From Magnetococcales bacterium (lineage in GTDB: Bacteria; Pseudomonadota; Magnetococcia; Magnetococcales; JADGCH01), in NCBI GenBank assembly GCA_015228995.1, contig JADGCM010000008.1:1-22827 (forward strand): DNA of 22,827 nt, in the 5' to 3' direction. The notes beneath the pieces are model-generated. The model was not told the origin of the DNA, did not search any database, and saw nothing but the letters and a program-made list of their open reading frames with translations. The position numbers and the translations under genes are program-made. Below, piece by piece: positions 16,622 through 22,827 of the stretch (positions are counted from its first letter, which is position 1; each line of letters starts with the position of its first letter).

Positions 16622-17897
16622 AAACGTTTTCTTCGATCAGGGGAAGATGGCCAAAAATTGATGTTACTTCACTAAAATCAATTATTTGTAAATGAGAATG
16701 AATGGATTGGAGCGCCGCAAAACCACGGTGCCAACGAATTGGTAAGGGATAATGAGGTGCTGTTTGGTCAGTCTCATCAAAGCTAAAATAATCGCCTATG
16801 AGTTCTCCAGCCGGGACCTCATCGTAAAGCTCTTCGGCAAAGACATTCCACGCGTTTTCACGCAGATCATTGAAGTATTCTACCCCTCCTACCTCCGGGA
16901 TCATCGATCCAATCAGCTGCAATCTCTCACGAATGTCGGATACTGCCCTGGTCCGGCGCCAATGACGGAATAAAATGCGATATCCCGACCAAGTCTGTTC
17001 GCTGTTCATGGCAAACAACAACACCGTATGTGCCCCTAGATCGGTAATACATGCCGAGGCTATTTCATCTATTCCGGCACGCGAATCAATCAGGATAACG
17101 TCTGGCTGCCAACGTTTCTCTAGATCATCCAATAAACGATTTAGCCTTTTAGACCAAGACTGACGGCTGCCGTCGGCCCCGATCTTGGGCATCCATACCC
17201 GTCCAAGCTTGGCCACGTATTCACCCGGGTCTCGGCCGTGGGCAGGGACCACGTATATCTCGCCATCGTGTGAGAAATCGCTGGTGGCTATCATATCTTC
17301 AAACACGGATGCACCGTTATCGACTAGGTCCTCTACGAGCCAATCAGCAATGCCATAAGTAGGGCGGCGCTCGTTGGGCAACAGCGAACAGGAAATGCCT
17401 GGCGATTCCAGGTCAATGTCCAAAACCAGCACCCGCTTGCCTACTTGTGCGAGAGACCAGGCCCCTGCCGCCAATGCCGTTGAACGACCAACGCCACCCT
17501 TGATTGAGAAGAATACGGTACGTCGCGCACCGGTAGCTATCGGCGCAATAGTGGCCCAGTCGGTTTCAGCGGCCAAACGATCGACCACGGTGACGTTACT
17601 GAAGCCTTCGAGATTAAAATTCGGTGCTCCCTGCATCACAGCCAGCACGTCAGACTCGAACAACACCATGCGTTCGGCCGGGAAACTGTGTGAACCGAGG
17701 CATTCAGCCAAAGCGCAGACAATCGCATCAAGCGCTGCCCTAGCCTCAGTATTATCGAATACCTTTTCGTCCACCACCAATCGCACGCGTCCGTTCAAAT
17801 CGCGATTGATGACAAGGCGCTCTAGTTTCTTTAGATTTTCAAGCTGCGCGTGTAGCACACCTCTAATGCTAGGCAGGATTTGGTCGAACGTCGTCAT
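16614..17897 (-). CDS. ParA/MinD-like ATPase with KGGVGR variant P-loop
   Basis: This 427-residue protein has a unique N-terminal domain of about 125 residues. That domain has a helical first part (FDQILPSIRGVLHAQLENLKKLERLV), a strand-rich part (GRVRLVVDEKVF) and ends before a SIMIBI-class ATPase. The deviant Walker A is FSIKGGVGRSTALAAG (K133 to T140): the first signature Lys is kept while the usual second Lys is Arg (R138). The Walker A' strand is VLVLDIDLESPG (D160, D162) and the Walker B-like segment is DVILIDSRAGIDEIA. This matches the class known as KGGVGR-motif variant ATPases, which recur with effector genes in bacterial conflict loci; a specific function is not established. It is coupled by ATGA (17894-17897) to the upstream HEPN-like gene and by an 8-base overlap to the downstream ATPase. 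Confidence 0.8.
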   Translation of the reverse strand: MTTFDQILPSIRGVLHAQLENLKKLERLVINRDLNGRVRLVVDEKVFDNTEARAALDAIVCALAECLGSHSFPAERMVLFESDVLAVMQGAPNFNLEGFSNVTVVDRLAAETDWATIAPIATGARRTVFFSIKGGVGRSTALAAGAWSLAQVGKRVLVLDIDLESPGISCSLLPNERRPTYGIADWLVEDLVDNGASVFEDMIATSDFSHDGEIYVVPAHGRDPGEYVAKLGRVWMPKIGADGSRQSWSKRLNRLLDDLEKRWQPDVILIDSRAGIDEIASACITDLGAHTVLLFAMNSEQTWSGYRILFRHWRRTRAVSDIRERLQLIGSMIPEVGGVEYFNDLRENAWNVFAEELYDEVPAGELIGDYFSFDETDQTAPHYPLPIRWHRGFAALQSIHSHLQIIDFSEVTSIFGHLPLIEENVYV

Positions 17898-18331
17898 CCG
17901 AATAGGCCCTCCTGCATGGCTTTCTTTACCAGCGTATGCACAGCAATGGCACCTTGTCGGTGCGAATGAGCACGCGTCTGGTCAAAATGGGATTGGTGAG
18001 CGTAACGTTGAGAAATATCCCAATCGGTGAATGGGTTGGTAGCTGGGAGCGCGTAGCGAGAGGCCAAATAATGGCCCATCCGATAGGCATCGTAACGATC
18101 CCAAGTGTTATTAGATTTTTTGTTTTCCATTACATGAACGCGATCTTGACTATTGCTCGGAGTGCCTGTGGAGGGATCGACGCTCATACCGAATGCCATC
18201 ATCAAGCGTTTCAAGCCGCATTCCGCAGCCAACCCATACAAATGATCGGCGTTAGCCCAGCGCGAAGATCCAAAAAGCCGCCCCGCATCCTCCAAGTGGC
18301 GAAAATGTGCGTCGAGAAAATCTGTATTCAT
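17894..18331 (-). CDS. Small HEPN-like protein, first gene of the three-gene cassette
   Basis: This 145-residue, probably all-helical protein has the look of HEPN-fold proteins. Helix 1 (FLDAHFRHLEDAGRLFGSSR) is followed by NADHLYGLAAECGLKRLM (28-44), a pattern typical of HEPN domains, and a C-terminal helix pair. In the C-terminal part, RYAHQSH (R109, H115) fits the R-x4-6-H motif of HEPN ribonucleases. The following RAHSH adds more histidines. If real, it would be the RNA-cutting effector or a regulatory partner of the two ATPases. ATG 18331 is preceded by GGAG at 9 bases. A 50-base gap separates it from the nuclease-RAMA gene and holds an imperfect inverted repeat (18345-18353 with 18367-18374). 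The fold call is by pattern only. Confidence 0.65.
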   Translation of the reverse strand: MNTDFLDAHFRHLEDAGRLFGSSRWANADHLYGLAAECGLKRLMMAFGMSVDPSTGTPSNSQDRVHVMENKKSNNTWDRYDAYRMGHYLASRYALPATNPFTDWDISQRYAHQSHFDQTRAHSHRQGAIAVHTLVKKAMQEGLFG

Positions 18332-18381
18332 AAATTAATGCTCCACTTTTGAGTCAATTTTTATGTCTCAAAGTAGATATT

Positions 18382-19443
18382 TTACTTATCAACAGATAAA
18401 TTTTCCAGAAACATCCTTAATTCAGACAATGTTTTTAGCTGTCCACTTGAGTCACGGTAACTCCAGAACGCCCACCCATTGCACGATTGCCTTTGAACAG
18501 CAGCTGCACCAGCAGCAGAGGGAGTTGGGTATAAACTACCATTAAAAAGAATGCTCCCATCCTGTCTTACGCTAGCAGTCATAACCCGTTTTTTATATTC
18601 GGCCTCAATATGAGCAGGTAAGACTATCAGACCAGCATCCAGAAAATCCTTTACTGCTGGACGCTTAGTAGATGATTTAGTATAATTATTTGAATAATTT
18701 ATATTTTCTTCTTGTTTTGAGTCAGTCTGTGGAATCGGAGGAGATGGGGGTTGCGAGAGGAGCATGGGAAAAGTCACCCTAACATCGGCACGTTGCAATG
18801 AGCTGCGTATGTCTCCTTGGGTTAAGCTCGGTTCCCTCTTAGCAATCAGACGAATCAGGCTCTCATCTCCCTGAAGAATCTCGTTTAGCGCAATTTTTAC
18901 CCTACTGTCCACATGATGGGCTTGCCAGAGGATATTGATCTGCTTATCTGTCATGCGATCCTTAGAGATAAGATCCAAGACTTCAACAGTGTCTTTATGC
19001 TGAGCAGCATTAGAAATAGTGACTTTTTTGAATAACTTATTCCCTACATCGACTGGAGCATGCGCATTATAAAATCGGTATTCGTCGCCATTGGTCAGAA
19101 CGCACCACTCAACCCCCGCAGTGGCGGCGTAGCCAACGATCTGTGACAGCCATTTACGTTCATCAATCGAGTGGTTTATAGCTTTAGCCTCTAAAAATAG
19201 ACAAGGGGCACGATTCAAAAATAAAGCATAATCCACCGGATTGTCCTGTGGTTGACTACGAAACTCGTTACGAACTTCATCGATGTCCAGAATATTCCAC
19301 CTGAGAGCTTGGAGAAGAGGGGTAATCAAAACCCGTTTAGTGTCTTCTTCGCTGATGGGAGACGTTCTGTTCTGAATTTTCTGCAGTTGCTCCCGTAGGG
19401 TACGAATAGTACTATCCAGATTAGTACGATGATTGGCTTCCAT
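18382..19443 (-). CDS. HsdR-N-type PD-(D/E)xK nuclease domain protein with C-terminal RAMA-like domain
   Basis: The protein has 353 residues. Residues 25-165 match the N-terminal nuclease domain of type I restriction R subunits and their stand-alone relatives. The pattern SEEDTKRVLITPLLQALRW (E32/E33) is followed by NPVDYALFL (D71), LFLEAKAIN (E85-x-K87) and the QxxxY motif QIVGY (Q101, Y105). No helicase follows. A low-complexity linker rich in Ser, Pro and Asn (about 225-265) leads to a C-terminal block (about 275-345: MTASVRQDGSILFNGSLYPT...NGWAFW). That block resembles the RAMA domain found with restriction enzymes and thought to read modified DNA. The start ATG 19443 is chosen because GGAG lies 5 bases upstream; another ATG five codons earlier has none. 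It could be a modification-dependent nuclease or a partner of the downstream cassette 50 bases away. Confidence 0.75.
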   Translation of the reverse strand: MEANHRTNLDSTIRTLREQLQKIQNRTSPISEEDTKRVLITPLLQALRWNILDIDEVRNEFRSQPQDNPVDYALFLNRAPCLFLEAKAINHSIDERKWLSQIVGYAATAGVEWCVLTNGDEYRFYNAHAPVDVGNKLFKKVTISNAAQHKDTVEVLDLISKDRMTDKQINILWQAHHVDSRVKIALNEILQGDESLIRLIAKREPSLTQGDIRSSLQRADVRVTFPMLLSQPPSPPIPQTDSKQEENINYSNNYTKSSTKRPAVKDFLDAGLIVLPAHIEAEYKKRVMTASVRQDGSILFNGSLYPTPSAAGAAAVQRQSCNGWAFWSYRDSSGQLKTLSELRMFLENLSVDK

Positions 19444-19639
19444 ATTAACTCCAAACACAAGCAGCTGGTTTTATCGGCAACAGTATCTATTCTATTATGC
19501 CTGAACTTGGGAGGCAATTCAAGTAAGCGTATGTTTACAGCAAATCAATTGTCCGGTGGAGAATGCGGACTAGAAAGAGGTCAACGAAAAGTGTAGAATG
19601 TCGGTCGAATCGGTGGTCCTTTACGGTGGAGATTCCGGT

Positions 19640-19921
19640 ATGCTTAAAGTAAATGAATATTTTGATGGACAAGTCAAGTCCATCGCCTTCCAGACCGCAA
19701 CCCTGCCCGCCACAGTCGGTGTCATGGTGCCGGGAGATTATGAGTTTGGCACCAGTCAGCTAGAAACGATGACTGTGATCAGTGGCGCTCTGACCGTCAA
19801 GCTACCGGATCAAGACGATTGGCACACCTTCACCCCCTACCAAAGCTTTGTCGTTGCAGCCAACTGTCGCTTTCAGCTCCGGGTAACCGTAGCCACAGCC
19901 TACCTATGTACTTATGCCTGA
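19640..19921 (+). CDS. ppnP: Pyrimidine/purine nucleoside phosphorylase PpnP
   Basis: This 93-residue cupin-fold protein of the PpnP/YaiE family (DUF1255) phosphorolyses various nucleosides to base plus ribose-1-phosphate. The near-complete family sequence is visible: MLKVNEYFDGQVKSIAF, VGVMVPGDYEFGT, LETMTVISGALTVKLPD and a tail ending in YLCTYA (E. coli ends SYLCRYL). The length matches E. coli YaiE (94). The start ATG 19640 is chosen over ATG 19598: GGAG (19628-19631) is 8 bases upstream and the protein then begins exactly like the family. It is the only gene on the plus strand in the right part of the window and is divergent from the nuclease-RAMA gene; 196 bases lie between the two starts, with an AT-rich stretch suitable for promoters. 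Confidence 0.93.
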   Translation: MLKVNEYFDGQVKSIAFQTATLPATVGVMVPGDYEFGTSQLETMTVISGALTVKLPDQDDWHTFTPYQSFVVAANCRFQLRVTVATAYLCTYA

Positions 19922-20087
19922 ATGAGGTTGTATGCCATGACGGATTTCAGGCCGGGTGGTCTACTGCCTGATGTCGCTGGCCACGTCCATGGAGCAGGTG
20001 CGCGCCGCGTTTATGGCCATACCCGGGCTCAGTGTCGGTTGTTTGGCTTGTCATGGGGGCAACAAGGTTAACATGGGTAAAGACAGC
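19922..20087. other. Short intergenic stretch with no supported gene
   Basis: This 166-base stretch between the ppnP stop and the end of the minus-strand nuclease gene is GC-richer than the nuclease gene next to it. Two small overlapping frames cross it. One, starting at ATG 19936, has 44 codons. The other, starting at GTG 19956, contains a CLACH (CxxCH) motif but runs into the nuclease gene antisense. Neither has a clear ribosome binding site or family match. It could be the remnant of a disrupted gene; I see no terminator hairpin. Confidence 0.35.
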
Positions 20088-21836
20088 TCAAGCCATGGGG
20101 AGGAACGGAGAGCTACAACTCACCCGCTGACACCCCAGCTCAAGAAATTTCCCTATGACATCCCGTAAACCAGTTTGGAACTCTGGTAGAACCTTAACTC
20201 CACCAAGCAGCGGCAATCTAGTCACTTGTGCCCTAATACCGTATTTTCTCCACTGAAAAAAACAATCAGCGTCTTGTTCTGAACCAGGATATAAGGCAAG
20301 CACAGCAAAAATACGGCCACTATCTAAAATTTTCTGATGTGCGTCATAAACTGCTGTATCATAAAAATATTTACTAAACATGTCAGGAACACGTTCTTCC
20401 TTTACAGTTCTATAGCGACTATATTTTGCATCCAGCACACCGTACACCACATCAAACGGAGATTCGATACGTAGGACAAAGTCGGGCATCCAGTAGTTTC
20501 CAAAGCCTTTACTTGTATGATATATGTCAACAAGATCTAAGTGTTTTGTAGATTCACTTAATGGTACTATTTTAGGTTCATAAAATAATATTATCTTTAT
20601 ATTATCATTAGTCAATTCAACTTGTTCTGGTACCTGATCATAAGGTCCTTGGATTGGTTTAATTTTCTGAATTATCAATCCATATTCACGCAACACTTCT
20701 AGCAAACGGAATAAACAATAAAACTCATAAATTTTTGACAATGAACGCAACTTAATAAGAAATCCGGCACCGGTGAAAGATGGATTACCGAGATTATACC
20801 ACTTATGTAACTCCTCGAAGATGCTTCGATAAATGCGTGTAGACCTCACATACGGAGTAATACGAGGACGTAATTCACCATGATAAACAAGCCCCAATTC
20901 ATTTTCGAAAAAACGGATTAAAGCATTGGCCGTTTCAAGAATTTTTCTGGCCCGACGTTCCATACCTACCGTCGTTATTCTTGCCAGCAAATCCGGCAAT
21001 GATTCATATTCTGTATCATATATGGCCAATCGGTAAGATTTGAACTGTTTTGGTATATCATCAAGAAACGCTGTCAACCTCCTCCGGACAGAATAAATTC
21101 CACCAATCAAAACATTGTTCTCATATACATCGCTCGTATGTTCTAAAGCAGTAACATCTAACCCAAATACTGAATATGTTCTACCACGAATAACGACATC
21201 ACCATCTCCAAAAAAAGATTGGAGGGAATCTAAATTGGTCACAATATCGCAAGGATCAACATCGGTATTCAGTCCTCTGGCTCTCCAGCTAGGCACCTTC
21301 CTTGGAACTAGCCGTTGCCTTAATTGATTTTGAATTTCTAGGCGACTTTCGACCAAACGTTCCACCAACTTTTCCGCAGTATCCAACAATGTCTCTGGAT
21401 CTGAGTCGCCAACGTCTTGAGTACCCACTGAGAGGGAAGAACGAGCTAAACAAACACGCCATAGATTCTCAGACTGTTTGTTCAGATATTGAATGATAGA
21501 TTCAACTCTCTGCGCAGTAAATTTACGAGCTAAAACCTCGAATTTAATCTGAATGTTAAATTTATCATCACAATCACACCGTATGTTAACAACAGACAAC
21601 CCGAATGACTCACGGAAGAACTGACCTTCTTTTGTCCTGAAATAGAAATTATTATCAGCAACTTGTTCTATTTCTACCTCATAATCCTCAATTTCTATAG
21701 TTATTTTTGATTTTTTTTCTTCGTCTGACACAATCAAGAATTGAATATTGTCATCCTCTCGAACGAGGATGGCCTCATTCAAGTCTTGAAGGGACAACTC
21801 CTCATTATTCCGTTTCAGCTTAACATAATATCCCAT
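20088..21836 (-). CDS. DUF2357/PDDEXK_7 nuclease, McrC-like partner of an AAA ATPase
   Basis: The 582-residue protein has a beta-rich N-terminal region (1-105) and a DUF2357-like middle part. The middle includes the recurring motif DVYENNVLIGGIYSVRRRL, a pattern of these McrC-like proteins (E-N-x-x-x-K/G-x-x-L). A C-terminal PD-(D/E)xK nuclease domain follows: YWMPDFVLRI (D452), then GVLDAKYSRYR (D469-A-K471), the expected D...(D/E)xK pair. Such proteins act with an adjacent McrB-like ATPase in type IV-like, modification-dependent restriction. The ATPase gene lies directly upstream, with a 15-base gap. Base composition is clearly AT-richer than the left of the window, consistent with horizontal gain. 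The last residues (CSSPFLPMA) abut the ppnP side and may be an altered 3' end. Confidence 0.8.
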   Translation of the reverse strand: MGYYVKLKRNNEELSLQDLNEAILVREDDNIQFLIVSDEEKKSKITIEIEDYEVEIEQVADNNFYFRTKEGQFFRESFGLSVVNIRCDCDDKFNIQIKFEVLARKFTAQRVESIIQYLNKQSENLWRVCLARSSLSVGTQDVGDSDPETLLDTAEKLVERLVESRLEIQNQLRQRLVPRKVPSWRARGLNTDVDPCDIVTNLDSLQSFFGDGDVVIRGRTYSVFGLDVTALEHTSDVYENNVLIGGIYSVRRRLTAFLDDIPKQFKSYRLAIYDTEYESLPDLLARITTVGMERRARKILETANALIRFFENELGLVYHGELRPRITPYVRSTRIYRSIFEELHKWYNLGNPSFTGAGFLIKLRSLSKIYEFYCLFRLLEVLREYGLIIQKIKPIQGPYDQVPEQVELTNDNIKIILFYEPKIVPLSESTKHLDLVDIYHTSKGFGNYWMPDFVLRIESPFDVVYGVLDAKYSRYRTVKEERVPDMFSKYFYDTAVYDAHQKILDSGRIFAVLALYPGSEQDADCFFQWRKYGIRAQVTRLPLLGGVKVLPEFQTGLRDVIGKFLELGCQRVSCSSPFLPMA

Positions 21837-21851
21837 CGATATTTAGCCTAA

Positions 21852-22781
21852 CTACCAACAAAAAAAGTCGTAGCTATCTAAATCCTCGGTACCATACGTG
21901 ATCATGCGATCAAGAATGTAGTATGAATTATCAAGATGATAATCTGATAGAACCTTCGAAAGTTCATCTAATCGTTTTTTAAATGGTTTTCCATGCCCTC
22001 GTACTTGCGGCAATACATGTTGTTTAATCGCGTAATCTAGGGCAGTAAGCTGATTTTCGCTATTCATCAGCGTGCGCCCCCTTTCGCAAAAATGTTGAAT
22101 AGCAATCTCTTTCCTTCGACTAATTTGAATTGGACGTCCAAACGGGCCATCCGATTTATTCAATACGTATCGTACTGCATCAAAAGCTTTCTTTTCACCC
22201 TCATTTAGACTTGGATGCCTTTCTTTCTTACCAAAAAGTTCTTCCATCGTGTTCCATGAGACAGGTAAAATATCAGCAATGGACTCTTCTACGGTACATT
22301 CTCCTTCCATGGATGACTCCTCCATTAAAATGATAGGAGCACGGTCTATCATGCGCGGACTTAGAGGTTCAGTAGTCCCATCATAGTTAATGGTTGCTAA
22401 AAATCGCATACAATCAGGGACAGAGAAATCATCCTCACCGATTCGAAAAGGTGTTTTTTCTCCATCGGTCATGGCCATAAACGTTGCCCAATAGTGCTCA
22501 ATTGGACTCAGGTTAGCTTCATCCAGAAGAACATACGCCATCGCACTGTCAACAGAGTCTTCTTTTTCCTTATGCAAGTCCTTAAAAAAACCAGCTAAAC
22601 CGGTATTAGCCGCCTGAAAGCGGCCTGCGAGAGGATTAAAAAAACCAATCAAATCCTTTACACTGGTCCATCCTCTCGCTACTGGTATTTCATGAAATCG
22701 TTGTTTTATGTTTTGGGATTCAGCGAGAAGACGCGACATTGAAGTTTTTCCAACTCCTGGTGGACCAACAAAGAAAATCAC
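21852..22781 (-). CDS. McrB-like AAA+ ATPase, probably 5'-truncated
   Basis: The AAA+ module is well preserved: Walker A FVGPPGVGKTS (residues 4-14), Walker B YVLLDEANLSP (83-93), and a sensor/arginine-finger segment FLATINYDGTTEPLSPRMIDRAPII (R143, R147) typical of McrB-like motors paired with DUF2357 nucleases. The open frame begins with GTG 22781 only five residues before Walker A, and the in-frame sequence upstream reaches a stop after 12 codons without a better start. Relatives carry a sizeable N-terminal region before the ATPase. The start lies against a hairpin-forming element at 22784-22826, so the gene has most likely lost its 5' part. It ends 15 bases before the nuclease gene. If nothing drives it from outside, the pair may be silent. 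Confidence 0.7.
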   Translation of the reverse strand: MIFFVGPPGVGKTSMSRLLAESQNIKQRFHEIPVARGWTSVKDLIGFFNPLAGRFQAANTGLAGFFKDLHKEKEDSVDSAMAYVLLDEANLSPIEHYWATFMAMTDGEKTPFRIGEDDFSVPDCMRFLATINYDGTTEPLSPRMIDRAPIILMEESSMEGECTVEESIADILPVSWNTMEELFGKKERHPSLNEGEKKAFDAVRYVLNKSDGPFGRPIQISRRKEIAIQHFCERGRTLMNSENQLTALDYAIKQHVLPQVRGHGKPFKKRLDELSKVLSDYHLDNSYYILDRMITYGTEDLDSYDFFCW

Positions 22782-22783
22782 GT

Positions 22784-22827
22784 ACCACCCGCGTAGCGGG
22801 TGGTTTGATGAAGGCCCTTATAAGGGG
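22784..22827. mobile_element. Hairpin-bearing element end (IS200/IS605-like or REP-type), runs off the window
   Basis: Two perfect palindromes lie side by side at the edge. One has arms accacccgc (22784-22792) and gcgggtggt (22796-22804) with a 3-base loop gta. The other is cccttataaggg (22815-22826). Subterminal hairpins like this are typical of IS200/IS605 ends and of REP elements mobilised by related transposases. The element abuts the apparent start of the McrB-like gene. No transposase is visible because the window ends here, so the family is an inference. Confidence 0.45.

Noticed and set aside
17374..18030. 218-codon plus-strand open frame
   Set aside because: Antisense to the ParA-like and HEPN-like genes, Ser/Arg/Pro-rich, with no ribosome binding site or recognisable motif.
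19936..20168. Small frames with a CxxCH motif as a c-type cytochrome fragment
   Set aside because: No signal peptide and no ribosome binding site, and most of the C-terminal half is antisense to the nuclease gene. A single CxxCH can occur by chance.
1..22827. CRISPR arrays, tRNA or rRNA genes
   Set aside because: No regularly spaced direct repeats of 25-40 bases, no cloverleaf-like segments with the usual T-loop sequence, and no rRNA-like blocks were seen. I had no search tool, so a missed tRNA remains possible though unlikely.

Overview
The window is a bacterial chromosome segment, most likely from a gammaproteobacterium. The evidence is an SspB adaptor with a ClpX-binding tail, YejA/YejB, an LhgO-type oxidase, a pyrR-pyrB-pyrC cluster, a class I FeS fumarase, PpnP and a single-unit PqiA domain. 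The genus cannot be read from the sequence. The left two thirds (about 1-15200) is moderately GC-rich and gene-dense. The right third (about 15143-22827) becomes steadily more AT-rich and carries restriction- and defence-type genes.

Layout of the housekeeping part. 1-1224: end of yejA and complete yejB (oligopeptide/microcin C-type ABC importer), followed directly not by yejE/yejF but by an lhgO-like FAD oxidase and a secreted protein of unknown function, all tightly packed on +. 3370-4866: a PolB-type DEDDy exonuclease and SspB, the ClpXP adaptor. 4901-7714: uvrA on the minus strand; its 3' end lies inside a GC-rich inverted-repeat element that adds about 21 codons. 7811-8734: an unrecognised protein divergent from uvrA. 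8741-11570: pyrimidine genes pyrR>pyrB>pyrC on minus with 4-base overlaps, just downstream of a class I fumarase (11621-13258). 13324-15195: a fusion of a PqiA-like membrane domain to a COG3014-type lipoprotein.

Layout of the accessory part. 15143-18331 (minus) is a tightly overlapping three-gene cassette: a small HEPN-like protein, a ParA-like ATPase with variant P-loop KGGVGRS, and a second, unrelated P-loop ATPase. Just upstream on the same strand (18382-19443) is a protein joining an HsdR-N-type PD-(D/E)xK nuclease domain to a C-terminal RAMA-like domain. ppnP (19640-19921, plus) is an ordinary gene stranded between defence modules. 20088-22781 (minus) is an McrBC-like pair: a DUF2357/PDDEXK_7 nuclease and an AAA ATPase whose start abuts a hairpin-bearing element at the right edge. 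That layout suggests truncation by an IS200/IS605-like or REP-type insertion.

The best candidate for an under-described system is the three-gene cassette at 15143-18331, possibly together with the nuclease-RAMA gene. It combines two different NTPases with a possible HEPN RNase effector in a setting rich in restriction genes. Its role in phage defence is inferred from gene content and neighbourhood only.
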